Shown here one piece after another: positions 55,097-64,000 of a stretch of 64,000 nt of DNA (position 1 is its first letter; each line of letters begins with the position of its first letter). The notes under the pieces were generated by a model. That model was given only the letters and a program-made list of their open reading frames with translations. It was not told the DNA's origin and ran no database searches. The stretch lies in assembly GCA_965249735.1 (NCBI GenBank), contig CBDFMS010000015.1, forward strand, positions 108,128 through 172,127. Direction: 5' to 3'. This DNA is from JANQSS01 sp965249735 (GTDB lineage: Bacteria; Bacteroidota; Bacteroidia; Chitinophagales; Saprospiraceae). A program made the position numbers and the translations under genes.

Positions 55097-55816
55097 ATGA
55101 AAAAATCGATTTTACTATTTGTCTTGAGTCTCACGCTGAGTATTGGTGCTCAGGCTCAATTCGGCGACTTATTAAACAAAGCCAAAAATGTCCTTACCGG
55201 CGAAAGTTCGGTTGAAGAGGAAACTGGAGCAGCCTTAAAAGAAGCGCTCAACCTGGGCGTTGAAAAAGCTGTGAAAGAACTTTCGGCAGAGAACGGATAT
55301 CTCGAAAGTCCCTATAAAATTCTCGTTCCGGAAGAAGCACAGGAAGTGATCAATACGGTAAAACGGGTTCCCGGATTTCAAAATGTTGAACGAGACCTCA
55401 TCGAAAAAATGAACCAGGCCGCTGAATTGGCTGCAAAGCAAGCGACACCCATCTTTGTCAATGCCATCAAGCAAATGACGATTAAAGATGCTTCGAATAT
55501 TCTCCTGGGCGAAAAAGATGCCGCCACCCGATATCTTGAAACGACAACACGCGAGAACTTGTACGCCGCATTTTTACCCGTCATCCAGGAAAGTCTGGAC
55601 GAAGTTAATGCCCGCACCTATTGGAGCTCCGTCGTTAATACCTACAATAAAATTCCTTTTGTTAAACGGATGAATCCTGAACTTGATGATCATGTCAACG
55701 GAAAAGGACTCGACGGCTTATTTAGCCTGATTGAAAAGAAAGAAGAAGGCATTAGAGGAGACCAGGATCAGCGGACCACAGAATTGTTACAAAAGGTATT
55801 TGCGCGTCAAGACTGA
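55097..55816 (+). CDS. Exported DUF4197 protein
   Basis: 239 residues, signal peptide ILLFVLSLTLSIGAQAQ. The mature protein is all-helical: AALKEALNLGVEKAVKELSA, then YKILVPEEAQEVINTVKRVP and ENLYAAFLPVIQESLDEVNA, as in DUF4197, a family of periplasmic proteins of unknown function found in Proteobacteria and Bacteroidota. The length is typical. The C-terminus has a polar tail (FSLIEKKEEGIRGDQDQRT). It is a single-gene unit 131 bases after the helicase gene. Confidence 0.88.
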   Translation: MKKSILLFVLSLTLSIGAQAQFGDLLNKAKNVLTGESSVEEETGAALKEALNLGVEKAVKELSAENGYLESPYKILVPEEAQEVINTVKRVPGFQNVERDLIEKMNQAAELAAKQATPIFVNAIKQMTIKDASNILLGEKDAATRYLETTTRENLYAAFLPVIQESLDEVNARTYWSSVVNTYNKIPFVKRMNPELDDHVNGKGLDGLFSLIEKKEEGIRGDQDQRTTELLQKVFARQD

Positions 55817-56221
55817 AAGATAGATACTTTCTTAATTGACTGCTGGATGCCATAATCTCATATAGCCCTAATAGCCTCTTGAATTTTATGCCCTTAAGTT
55901 GGGCCCCACATCCACATTTTAAACTGTTTTAATGTCAGATATTAAAACAAGGCCAGAAGGTTGTCATCTGTCGGAAAATTATTCGTTTTTGTAGTACTCC
56001 TCAAAGTCCCTACAGAGTAAGGTGTCTCCTAAATCCCGGACCTTCCTCAAGTCTGGCACAATCAGCAAATTAAATCTCTGCGGTCGAAAAGAACTTCACC
56101 GCGGGCCTCTGTTCTTCAAGATTAATCAGTCCATTTGACTATTCAGTTTATGCCGAGTTGTTTACCAATTCTCTAAATCGACATATAGATGTAAACAACG
56201 TCATTCATAAAACAACTTGTC
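55817..56221. other. 405-base stretch without a gene
   Basis: No reading frame with recognisable content and no strong hairpin with a T tract was seen. A weak GAAAG/CTTTC stem (~55816-55833) lies directly after the DUF4197 gene. The rest should hold the promoter of the cyclase-toxin-like gene. Confidence 0.55.
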
Positions 56222-58597
56222 ATGAAATCAACCAACCAATTGCTCTACAAAGCCCATTGCTGTCTATTATTCATTTTAGTATGCATTATATCAATAAAAG
56301 CACAAGGAGACTTTTATAGGGCCTATGTTTCTATAAATATGAACAATCCGATATCAAGCTATCATGGCGCTTATTTCGATGTTGATAAGTTTGCGCTACT
56401 TGAAGCCGATCTTCATGATCTTGAAATGCGCAAGTTCTTAGTTGAAGACCCAGGCATCACCTTATTCATAAACCCTGACAATGAATATTTTCATTTCGAA
56501 GATAAAAAGGTACACATTGGGCATTCCGTTGGTTTTCAATTCGGCTATAAAATGTCAGAGCGAACTGAACTCTCGGCGACCATCCAGACCTCAAATGGGA
56601 AAGCTCAAGCTTTTATCCCTCTATATGTCCCTGAAACTGATGTTTCAAGTGGTGGTACGAACACCGTTCTTATCGAGAAAAAAGGTCTTATCAGCGCAAG
56701 CTGGCATCAATGGAACGCAGGTGTCAATGTCTTGCGTTTTTTTAACAGAGGACCTCTGAAAGTCGGTACCGGCCTGGGGCTTTATGCTAATTTTTATTCC
56801 GGAATTGACGAAACCCTAACGATAGCAGGTCAACAATTGGATTTGACTACTACCAAACCCGGTACGTCTTTATCAGGAAGTTTTGATCCAGTGGTACAAT
56901 ACAGCATTACAGACAGACTGTTCATTTGTGCATCTCTCAGCAAATCTTTTGTGCTGGTTTCCGGTAACATGCCGAGTCCCAATCTGTCCTCCAGTATTAC
57001 CCTAGGGTTCTCTTTAGGTCCTCCTGTACAATCAAAGGTCAAGATTTCAAGGATGGCGTTTCAAGCGAGAGGCTCTGCCTATGACATCTCAGAGTCAGAG
57101 GAAGATTGGTCCGGCTCAGGTCCTACTACACCTGAAGCACGAAGAGAACTCGAGGCCAAAAGAAGGGCCAATACGCGTGCCGTCGAGGCTGAGCAGGAAG
57201 GATTAACTGAAAATCAAGGGGCTGGTACAGAGACAGCAAGTTCCTGGCATGAAGAACCAGATGGCCATTTGCAAGCTGCTTTTTTCAATGCGGTGAAGTG
57301 TAATCCAAATTGTCATGAGCTGATGACAGAATTCAGAAAGTTACCTCATGAGGAAGCACAAAAGATCGTGGATGGACTCTATGCTGCCAGCAAGGCCTCA
57401 AGCGCTAAATATTGGGCTAATACCCGGCGCCATAATGAAGAATCGAACAGAGAATACGATGAGGCAAGAAAAAAGTTCCAGCAAGAATTTGCTGAGGAGT
57501 GGGGAGCACTTCAGTGGCAGTTAATTGAACCAATGATGGATATTGGTGGTGCCGCAGTAACCCTGGCTAAGGATGCCGGACTGATCGACGAGGAAACGGC
57601 CAAGATCATCCTTATCGCCGCCGCACTCACAGGACCCGCAGCCGTTATCTGGCGAGGCGTGCGGAAAGGTGCTCAAAAAATGGGGGTTCTCATGTCCAAA
57701 ACAGCAACCGAAAATGCAGATAACGTTGCACGAACCGGTAGAAGGTCTGTCGATAATATGGCTAACACATCCAGACGTAATCTAAATGGCATCACAGAAG
57801 GTTCACTACGAAGTATCGAGACCAGGTGTGGAATTGCTGTTCAAGATGGCCGCACGTTTATGAGGCAAGCAAAAGACAAGGGAAGGTTTATCATCGTCAG
57901 AAAAGGTAATCCAGCTTCTTTAAAACACAGAAATGATCCCGGATATATCACAAAACCTGTCACTTGTAAGCCCAAAACTGCAAAAGTGGGACCACAGGAA
58001 GGGGTTGTGGTTGATCCGACCCATGATGTTCAATTTAGTCATGTGTCTGACGAAATCGATAACGCATTAAAAAATGGAGATCTCGTGAAGGCAGAGAAAT
58101 TGAGAGATGACTACTATACGGCAGTTGAAACATGGAATAAATGGTTAAAAGACCACGGTGGTCAAATGCCGAATAAGTATTCCCGCAATCCAATAACAGG
58201 TGAAATTCTTTATGACAATAAAGGCATTCGAGGGGATTACGATCTACATGGAGTTTATCAAAAGATGCAAGATGGAAGCTATAAGAAAGTGAATTTTGGA
58301 GACGGGATTCCGGTCGACCATCGAGCGATTGCACGTGAAGAACACAATGCTGCCCGAAGTATAAATAATGGAAGGAGGGAGCGTCGTGAAATGAATGATG
58401 CGCTCGGACGTGAACCGATCAGACATGGCAGTGCTGAAGACCTGGAAATACTGGGAGAAGGCAATATCATTAAACTAAAACCGGACCCACCAGTGGTTGT
58501 GTTTACTCCTGATGGAAAAATAATTGAACTGGAAACAGTCGAAGCCATGGAGCAGTTCTATAGTGATAATGGTCTGACACCAACCTGGCGTAGGTAA
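56222..58597 (+). CDS. Exported protein with C-terminal class II adenylate cyclase (edema factor/CyaA/ExoY-type) domain
   Basis: 791 residues. A signal peptide (LLFILVCIISIKAQ, cut ~28) is followed by a barrel-like, strand-rich N-terminal part (~30-270, e.g. KVGTGLGLYANFYSG). Then come a charged helical linker (~295-440) and a hydrophobic stretch (~455-478). From ~535 the sequence aligns with the class II cyclases: FIIVRKGNPASL, the lysine pair Lys578 and Lys585 with the same 7-residue spacing as CyaA Lys58/Lys65, GPQEG (590-594), the metal pair DYD (Asp672, Asp674), and RHGSAEDL with His735, matching the catalytic His of CyaA (QHGTEQNN). VVVFTPDGKIIELETVEAME then follows the edema factor end. 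The Asn six residues after the His (CyaA Asn304) is not kept (Leu741). Likely a toxin or effector; no calmodulin site is recognisable. Confidence 0.8.
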   Translation: MKSTNQLLYKAHCCLLFILVCIISIKAQGDFYRAYVSINMNNPISSYHGAYFDVDKFALLEADLHDLEMRKFLVEDPGITLFINPDNEYFHFEDKKVHIGHSVGFQFGYKMSERTELSATIQTSNGKAQAFIPLYVPETDVSSGGTNTVLIEKKGLISASWHQWNAGVNVLRFFNRGPLKVGTGLGLYANFYSGIDETLTIAGQQLDLTTTKPGTSLSGSFDPVVQYSITDRLFICASLSKSFVLVSGNMPSPNLSSSITLGFSLGPPVQSKVKISRMAFQARGSAYDISESEEDWSGSGPTTPEARRELEAKRRANTRAVEAEQEGLTENQGAGTETASSWHEEPDGHLQAAFFNAVKCNPNCHELMTEFRKLPHEEAQKIVDGLYAASKASSAKYWANTRRHNEESNREYDEARKKFQQEFAEEWGALQWQLIEPMMDIGGAAVTLAKDAGLIDEETAKIILIAAALTGPAAVIWRGVRKGAQKMGVLMSKTATENADNVARTGRRSVDNMANTSRRNLNGITEGSLRSIETRCGIAVQDGRTFMRQAKDKGRFIIVRKGNPASLKHRNDPGYITKPVTCKPKTAKVGPQEGVVVDPTHDVQFSHVSDEIDNALKNGDLVKAEKLRDDYYTAVETWNKWLKDHGGQMPNKYSRNPITGEILYDNKGIRGDYDLHGVYQKMQDGSYKKVNFGDGIPVDHRAIAREEHNAARSINNGRRERREMNDALGREPIRHGSAEDLEILGEGNIIKLKPDPPVVVFTPDGKIIELETVEAMEQFYSDNGLTPTWRR

Positions 58598-58679
58598 AAT
58601 ATAGTGCAGCAATTGATCCCATGAATTCAGATTGATAAAGGAACTTCATACTTTTATCGTTCAGGCAAATCCTTCATGT

Positions 58680-61553
58680 ATGCCCTGTCGAACATCATTT
58701 ATTGCGTTTTGTTTATTGGCCTATGCAATAGTTTGGGGTCAATCCCCGGCCTACTTTACCAAACATATGGATATGAAAGATGGGCTTTCTCAAATGAAGG
58801 TCAGTTCCATTATCGAGGGGCCAAAGGGGTATATCTGGGTGGGAACACGAAATGGACTTAATCGATTTAATGGGTCGGAATTTACAATTTATGGAATGCC
58901 GGATGGGCTGTCTAGTAATCGGATATTGGACCTGGCATTAGATTCTTCAGGACAACTCGTTATCCTTACAGATAAAGGGCTTGATTTTTTTGATGGGAGT
59001 AGGGTGCGTTCTTATCCGCGTGAATTTTTGGGCGTGGATTATGGCATGGTAGTCGATCGATCCGGTCGAATCTGGATTATGACCTTTAGTCAATTGAGCA
59101 TATTTGAATCAGGAAATTTCACAAGCAAACAGATTCCCGGAATCGGTTTTAATACCACATTCAATCCACAAAAACAAGCATTATGTATTGTCTGGGGAAA
59201 GACCGTCTGCAACGTATACGGAGATTTTGAAATAGATACGATAACCTCAAATTCCGTGCATGTACGTACACAAAATGTCCGTATTGCTTCGCCCTATCCG
59301 ATATTTGCCTTTCCGGATTCCAAAACTCCGAAACAATATTATTATTTCAATGGGCCTCAGCGCCAATCCTTTATTACGCTTAAGAATGGGCAACCTGATT
59401 ATTCATTTTTGCCCTATCATTTTGTATTGGGAGATGGAGTATATTTTGTTGAAGCACAGAACCAACCAGTCAATATTCAGACAAATATCATTTTACCACA
59501 AAAATTATTTACAAGTAGTCGGGGAAAATTGTGGGTAGGTGGAGAAAATGGTTTGGAGATCGTAGACAAATCGGCATTCTTTCATTTTGATTATTCCACT
59601 CTTCCTTATATCTGGACAATAATTGAAGACAATAATGAAAATATTTATTTCGCTTCTTATGGCCAGGGATTATTTAAGCAGACCAGGGAAGAATCCATTC
59701 AACGTATTCCTGCCGGAAATAATAATTTATTTCACTCGGGCTCTACTATAGATGAAGAAGGGGTGTTGCATTTTGCACACAATGATGGTATTTATTCGTA
59801 CGAAAATGATGTACTCAGCCGCTATTTTTTTCAAACTTCGATGGACGTTATTTATGATAATCAGCGAAACCGCCTGGTGTCTGGAGCCCTTGAAGGAATC
59901 GATATTTTTGAAAATAAGCAACGTATTAAATCAGTCAAAGTATCAGACGGGCTCCATTCCAATTATTATATTCAAAATATTTCGGTTGATAGAAGTGGAA
60001 ATTATTGGTTGGGTAGTTATCAGGGGCTCAGCAAATACAATCCCGATACAGACGCCATCACCAATTATACCCAGGCGGCAGGAAATCTTCCCTTGGGGCC
60101 GGGATTATTTAGCTCCTTCGTCGATGCCAGGGGAACCGTTTGGCTAGGAGGTGAAAATGGATTAATGTATTTCGATACGACGGCACAAGCTCTCATTCCT
60201 ATCGAATCAGCCATCATGCAAAATCAAATAAAAGCTATCGTTGATTTTGATCGGGATCATTTATTACTGGCATCGAAAGACGAGCTATATCTATTTGATA
60301 CAAAAACATTTTTTCAAACTTCCCGGGTGCCTATTACAGTTTTAAATGGAACAAACGGATATCAAGGTGTAGAACCCGGGTTTAATAGTTTATACAAATC
60401 CAGGTCCGGCCAAATCTACATCTGTTCATCAACCTCAGTTGACATCTTATATCCTGACCTTCTCACGGAAAGAGAGAATTTTCCGCAAGCGAATATTGTC
60501 AGTGTAGATCATACCGTATTGCCTATAGAACACCATGATTCCATTTATGTGTTCTCAGGTACTAACCTTTTGGTGCAAGCAGAGGCAGTCGGACTCAGCA
60601 GGCCTTTTCACACAAAATTCAACTTTAAAGTAGATCATGCTCCATGGGTAGGTTGGCAGGAAGAAGCCACATTTAATGCAGCCAATCTGCGACACGGTAC
60701 ACACAAAATAACTGTTGCTGCCGGGCCTGTCAACAATCCGGATGACAGCCGCTATAAAGATGAATTAAACATCGATATCCAGCTGCCGCTTCATAAAAGA
60801 GCTTTTTTTATTCCTTCCGTTTTGAGTCTATTAGGTATTGTTTCTATTTTCTTTTTTGTCGAGTGGTTTCGGGCTTTCCGTTCAAGAAAAAAACTACATG
60901 CCCAACTCGTGGAATCACGCTATCTCAAATCGCAGTTGTTGTTATCTGAGCTAAACCCACATTTCATATTTAATGTGCTCGCCTCGATCCAAAATAAAAT
61001 CGTGAAAGGCAACAAGGACGAAGCAAGCGACCACCTGGTCAGGTTATCCGGGTTGATCAGAAATTACCTCGACTCTTCTTATAGAAGCAATGATCCCTCT
61101 TCGATCAATGAATTTGAAATCAGCCTGGCCAAAGAAATTCAACTACTTGATTCGTACATCAAATTTGAACAAGAGACCAACAACCAGTTTTTTGAATATA
61201 AGATCAACGTAGAAGAAGATGTAGCTCCGGAAGCGACAATGATCCCACCACTCCTGATACAACCCTTTGTCGAAAATGCAATAAAACACGGTTTACTTCC
61301 TTTAGATAAGAAAGGAAAACTTGAGATAACATTTCAAAAGGACGCGAATTCCTTAAATTGCATAATTCAGGACAATGGGCCCGGGTTCGATCGTGCTAAG
61401 CCTCGAATTGGCAAAAAGGATCATACGTCCTATGGAATGCGTATCATAGCTGAGCGAATTTCTATTCTGAATGAGCTCGGATACAATATCGAATACAACA
61501 TAGACTCAAATCCTGATCAGGGGACCCGGGTTGTGATCAAAATAGTTGAATAA
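58680..61553 (+). CDS. Reg_prop beta-propeller sensor with LytS-type histidine kinase
   Basis: 957 residues from the ATG at 58680; the frame is open to a TTG at 58632. A signal/anchor (TSFIAFCLLAYAIVWG) is followed by a two-component-regulator propeller of repeats such as GYIWVGTRNGLNRFNG, GKLWVGGENGLEIVD and GTVWLGGENGLMYFD, then a Y_Y_Y-like segment. A membrane helix (FFIPSVLSLLGIVSIFFFVE) leads to a LytS-type kinase: H-box LNPHFIFNVLASIQNKI, FVENAIKHGLLPLDKKGKLE and DNGPGFDRA. It is 11 bases upstream of the LytTR regulator gene, so the pair is one two-component system. The ligand bound by the propeller is not known. Confidence 0.93.
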   Translation: MPCRTSFIAFCLLAYAIVWGQSPAYFTKHMDMKDGLSQMKVSSIIEGPKGYIWVGTRNGLNRFNGSEFTIYGMPDGLSSNRILDLALDSSGQLVILTDKGLDFFDGSRVRSYPREFLGVDYGMVVDRSGRIWIMTFSQLSIFESGNFTSKQIPGIGFNTTFNPQKQALCIVWGKTVCNVYGDFEIDTITSNSVHVRTQNVRIASPYPIFAFPDSKTPKQYYYFNGPQRQSFITLKNGQPDYSFLPYHFVLGDGVYFVEAQNQPVNIQTNIILPQKLFTSSRGKLWVGGENGLEIVDKSAFFHFDYSTLPYIWTIIEDNNENIYFASYGQGLFKQTREESIQRIPAGNNNLFHSGSTIDEEGVLHFAHNDGIYSYENDVLSRYFFQTSMDVIYDNQRNRLVSGALEGIDIFENKQRIKSVKVSDGLHSNYYIQNISVDRSGNYWLGSYQGLSKYNPDTDAITNYTQAAGNLPLGPGLFSSFVDARGTVWLGGENGLMYFDTTAQALIPIESAIMQNQIKAIVDFDRDHLLLASKDELYLFDTKTFFQTSRVPITVLNGTNGYQGVEPGFNSLYKSRSGQIYICSSTSVDILYPDLLTERENFPQANIVSVDHTVLPIEHHDSIYVFSGTNLLVQAEAVGLSRPFHTKFNFKVDHAPWVGWQEEATFNAANLRHGTHKITVAAGPVNNPDDSRYKDELNIDIQLPLHKRAFFIPSVLSLLGIVSIFFFVEWFRAFRSRKKLHAQLVESRYLKSQLLLSELNPHFIFNVLASIQNKIVKGNKDEASDHLVRLSGLIRNYLDSSYRSNDPSSINEFEISLAKEIQLLDSYIKFEQETNNQFFEYKINVEEDVAPEATMIPPLLIQPFVENAIKHGLLPLDKKGKLEITFQKDANSLNCIIQDNGPGFDRAKPRIGKKDHTSYGMRIIAERISILNELGYNIEYNIDSNPDQGTRVVIKIVE

Positions 61554-61564
61554 ATGTCACCCAT

Positions 61565-62392
61565 ATGGGATTGAAAATTGCCATCGTTGAAGACTCACAA
61601 GAGAATATTGAAACCCTTCAATATTTTATCGATCGTTGTGACACGCCAATTGAACTCCTCGGCACGGCAAAAACCCTGGCTGAGGCGGAAGTCTTATTGA
61701 CCTCGCAACCGGTCGACCTTGCACTTCTGGATATTCAATTAAAAGAAAACAATATTTTCGAATTATTGGATAAATTCAATCGCGAACGCAGTATTTCATT
61801 TGATATTATTTTTGTGACTGCTCATTCAAGTTTTGAATACGCCACAAAGGCCATCCAATATGCCTGTCTTAATTATATCACCAAACCTGTTTCAGAAAAA
61901 GAACTCCATGAAGCCTTACAAAAGGCTTATGAGCGAAAAGGGCAAGGTGACAATTCAGCACAATTAAATTTACTACTGGAGATTATCCAGGGAAATATTA
62001 AATCGCCAAAATCTATTTCGATTAATATGCCAAAAGGTGTCATAGAAATTGTCGACCTGGAAGAAATTAAATACATCGAAGCCGATGGCAGTACGAGTTA
62101 TTTACACTTACCTACAGATAAACGACTGCACTCCGTAAAATCTTTAGCCCATTATTCCAGTTTATTAGAACTGAATAATGAATTTATGATGATCAGCAGA
62201 CAATGCCTCGTCAACCTGCCTCATGTCAAACGATACGATCATCGCGAAAAGGTACTCACCTTAAAATCCGGCGAGACGCTAATCGTTTCTCATCGGTATA
62301 GCAAACAATTGAAACAGAAATTGATGAGTGATCCACAGAACGCAGGAATGTTGCGATCCGCGCTTGATACACTAAAGAATATTTTCAAGTAA
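61565..62392 (+). CDS. LytTR-family response regulator
   Basis: 275 residues. The N-terminal receiver has IAIVEDSQENIETL, phosphoacceptor Asp56 in LALLDIQLKE, Thr/Ser in FVTAHSSFEYA and Lys in YITKPVSEKEL. The C-terminal LytTR DNA-binding domain has INMPKGVIEIVDLEEIKYIE, MISRQCLVNLPHVKRYDHRE and LIVSHRYSKQLKQKL. It acts with the LytS-type sensor encoded upstream. LytTR proteins usually bind tandem repeats upstream of their target genes. Possible targets here include the cyclase-toxin-like gene just upstream, which is a guess from proximity. Confidence 0.94.
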   Translation: MGLKIAIVEDSQENIETLQYFIDRCDTPIELLGTAKTLAEAEVLLTSQPVDLALLDIQLKENNIFELLDKFNRERSISFDIIFVTAHSSFEYATKAIQYACLNYITKPVSEKELHEALQKAYERKGQGDNSAQLNLLLEIIQGNIKSPKSISINMPKGVIEIVDLEEIKYIEADGSTSYLHLPTDKRLHSVKSLAHYSSLLELNNEFMMISRQCLVNLPHVKRYDHREKVLTLKSGETLIVSHRYSKQLKQKLMSDPQNAGMLRSALDTLKNIFK

Positions 62393-62666
62393 ACCCTTTT
62401 CTTGTTGAAACTGTCATCTGGTTAAATTCGTTTACGTCGGTAAGGAAAGCAAATCGGTTTATCACGCCACTTCACCTTTTGCTTCAGCAGCCACAACGTT
62501 GAAAGGTTTTGGAACATGACGTCCTCTATCTGAGTTTTGATCGTGTTTCGCAATGAACACAATCCGTTGTTGGTAAGACATACAACAAGGAATTACAAAC
62601 CTCATAGCGATACGAGACGCCTTGACTTCATATTTATAAATATATTGTAGGCTATTCCATCACTTT

Positions 62667-64000
62667 ATGCTTAGAACAGAGTTACTACGTCTTGCCTTCA
62701 TTCTTTTATTGACCCTTTGCTTTTTTCATGTTAGCGCTCAGCGTTTAAATGAAGGTGACTATGACTGTGACGAACAAAGACTTTTTTCTACTTATCAGGA
62801 AAAGGATCAGGAAGCACAAATAACAGATCCTGAAATGCTTCTTCACTTAGGTGGACTTTCTTTTAGGTTGAATAGGGATACACTGGGCTACGAATATTAC
62901 CATAGAATATTGGAACAACCGCGTTTGTCGAATGATGTTATTTATTTTCAGGCATTATTAGAATTAAAATATAGAGACGGCATTGCCATTTCCAGCGATT
63001 CTGTTCGCCAATTAATAAAGGCCAATTATTCCGAAGATCACGATATCGCATCGGCTCACATTATTCTGGAAACGCTTTCATCTTTGAACCCACGCCCAAC
63101 CATAAAAGTGGATTCAATAATACTGACGCATATCGATCACATAATTGATAAGCAACGGTTTTCTACAATAATTGTCAAAGGAAGACAAGAGGTGGCAATA
63201 TATTTAGCAGATCAGGGCCAGCTGCATAGAGCCCTGGATGTTGCCAAGCAGTCATTTCAATTTGTTCGTCGCCACTTTCCTGAATGTTCACCAAGTTATT
63301 ATAACTCATTTATCAATATCGGCAGACGATACATTAATCTTGATCAGCCAGACAGTGCCCGGTATTATTTCCAACAGAGTCTTGACCACTTGTTGTCCTT
63401 TCACCCCGAAAACCACTACTTAAAATACCAAGCTGCCTTTAATCTAGCCAGTGCAGAAAAAAAATTATTTACTTATACGCATGCGCTATTATATTTGGAA
63501 CAGGCAGAAAAATTTATTGAGCTTGACACCGTTGCGAATAGTGCCGATCATTTATCAAAAATCTATAATGAACGCGCCGGACTTTATTATTCAATGGGAA
63601 AACTCGAACGTTCAAAAGCGGCTTATCTTAAATCAATTCAGTTTTCCGCAACTGCATCTAGAGGCCCTAGTGTACCTAAAATAGCTGCCTATGCAAATGT
63701 TGCGAGTCAGCTCTCTTTCTTGAACGACTACGACAATGCAATTAAATACCTACAATTAGCTCTTTCCAATTCAAATAAATTATTAGGCCCGAACCATCGT
63801 TTTGCAGGTATTATCCTTATGAAAATAGGTCAGGTCTATTACGACCAGAAACGTTATCATGATTGTCAAAAATATTTTGATCAATCGATGAAAATTAGAA
63901 AGTTAAACGCTGGGGATGCTCATATTTCTGTAGCAAATCTACATAGTAATTATGCGGTACTCTGTCGGGATCAAAAACGGCATGATGAAGCTATACATTA
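62667..64000 (+). CDS. Exported TPR protein, truncated by the right edge (start of a possible TPR-CHAT protein)
   Basis: The ATG at 62667 opens a frame that runs to the window edge, 444 codons so far and without a stop. The signal peptide is LRLAFILLLTLCFFHVSAQ, preceded by charged residues. The last ~100 residues show TPR repeats of the kinesin-light-chain type: YDNAIKYLQLALSNSNKLLG, IGQVYYDQKRYHDCQKYFDQ and ANLHSNYAVLC. The segment before (~130-340) is also helical with TPR-like pairs. In Bacteroidota such exported TPR proteins often end in a CHAT peptidase domain; whether this one does lies beyond the edge. Confidence 0.85.
   Translation, partial: MLRTELLRLAFILLLTLCFFHVSAQRLNEGDYDCDEQRLFSTYQEKDQEAQITDPEMLLHLGGLSFRLNRDTLGYEYYHRILEQPRLSNDVIYFQALLELKYRDGIAISSDSVRQLIKANYSEDHDIASAHIILETLSSLNPRPTIKVDSIILTHIDHIIDKQRFSTIIVKGRQEVAIYLADQGQLHRALDVAKQSFQFVRRHFPECSPSYYNSFINIGRRYINLDQPDSARYYFQQSLDHLLSFHPENHYLKYQAAFNLASAEKKLFTYTHALLYLEQAEKFIELDTVANSADHLSKIYNERAGLYYSMGKLERSKAAYLKSIQFSATASRGPSVPKIAAYANVASQLSFLNDYDNAIKYLQLALSNSNKLLGPNHRFAGIILMKIGQVYYDQKRYHDCQKYFDQSMKIRKLNAGDAHISVANLHSNYAVLCRDQKRHDEAIH

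Noticed and set aside
1..64000. tRNA genes, CRISPR arrays, insertion sequences and prophage
   Set aside because: I looked for T-arm sequences, regular spaced repeats, transposase motifs and phage genes and found none that hold up.

Overview
The window is chromosomal DNA of a member of the Bacteroidota, most likely a marine Saprospiria/Lewinella-type organism (the class is inferred). The sequence evidence is: two secreted proteins with type IX secretion (T9SS) C-terminal sorting domains, a TonB receptor with a carboxypeptidase-regulatory-like N-terminus, PorT-like barrels, a reg_prop/LytS sensor with a LytTR regulator, a ligase-associated helicase, few Shine-Dalgarno sites, and TAnnTTTG/TATCTT-like -7 boxes close to start codons. 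Housekeeping genes (secA, aspS, truA, trmB, rsgA, nadE, trkA-trkH) are spread through accessory genes. I saw no tRNA, rRNA, CRISPR array, prophage or intact insertion sequence.

Layout. 0-11 kb: the 3' end of secA with a strong bidirectional terminator, a YdjM-like membrane protein, lipoproteins, a DUF2652-SRPBCC protein built on a nucleotidyl-cyclase-like fold, a TPR protein, a secreted PQQ-type sugar dehydrogenase, a DksA/TraR zinc protein, aspS and a DUF3179 protein. 11-21 kb: a trifunctional kinase/M23 peptidase/class III aminotransferase fusion, a C1B cysteine peptidase, truA, two ECF sigma factors each with a small partner gene, a barrel protein and trmB. 21-30 kb: NTF2-like, pirin, DJ-1/PfpI and alpha/beta-hydrolase genes, a two-part sodium:solute symporter, two coupled acetyltransferases and a helical regulator-like gene. 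Three of these (pirin, hydrolase, helical protein) carry a single frameshift or stop. 30-43.5 kb: a metzincin protease, the TrkAH potassium system, a T9SS cargo protein, rsgA, a REP-like palindrome, nadE, a TonB receptor and a histidine kinase. 43.5-52.4 kb: DoxX and a three-gene minus-strand operon. 52.5-64 kb: an Lhr-like helicase, DUF4197, a secreted protein with a C-terminal anthrax edema factor/CyaA-like cyclase domain, a LytS/LytTR pair and a truncated TPR protein.

Two systems stand out. (1) The operon 52411->43957 encodes, in transcription order, a 1697-residue Ser/Thr kinase-AAA ATPase-GAF-adenylate cyclase, a lipoxygenase with every iron ligand including the C-terminal Ile, and a catalase-related heme protein of the coral allene oxide synthase type. 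This looks like an oxylipin-producing pathway joined to a large signalling protein. (2) The gene at 56222-58597 joins a signal peptide and a barrel-like N-terminus to a class II (CyaA/edema factor/ExoY-type) nucleotidyl cyclase domain, with the two lysines, the DxD pair and the catalytic His in place; it looks like a toxin or effector. With the DUF2652 protein, the window holds three unrelated or divergent nucleotidyl-cyclase-type proteins.
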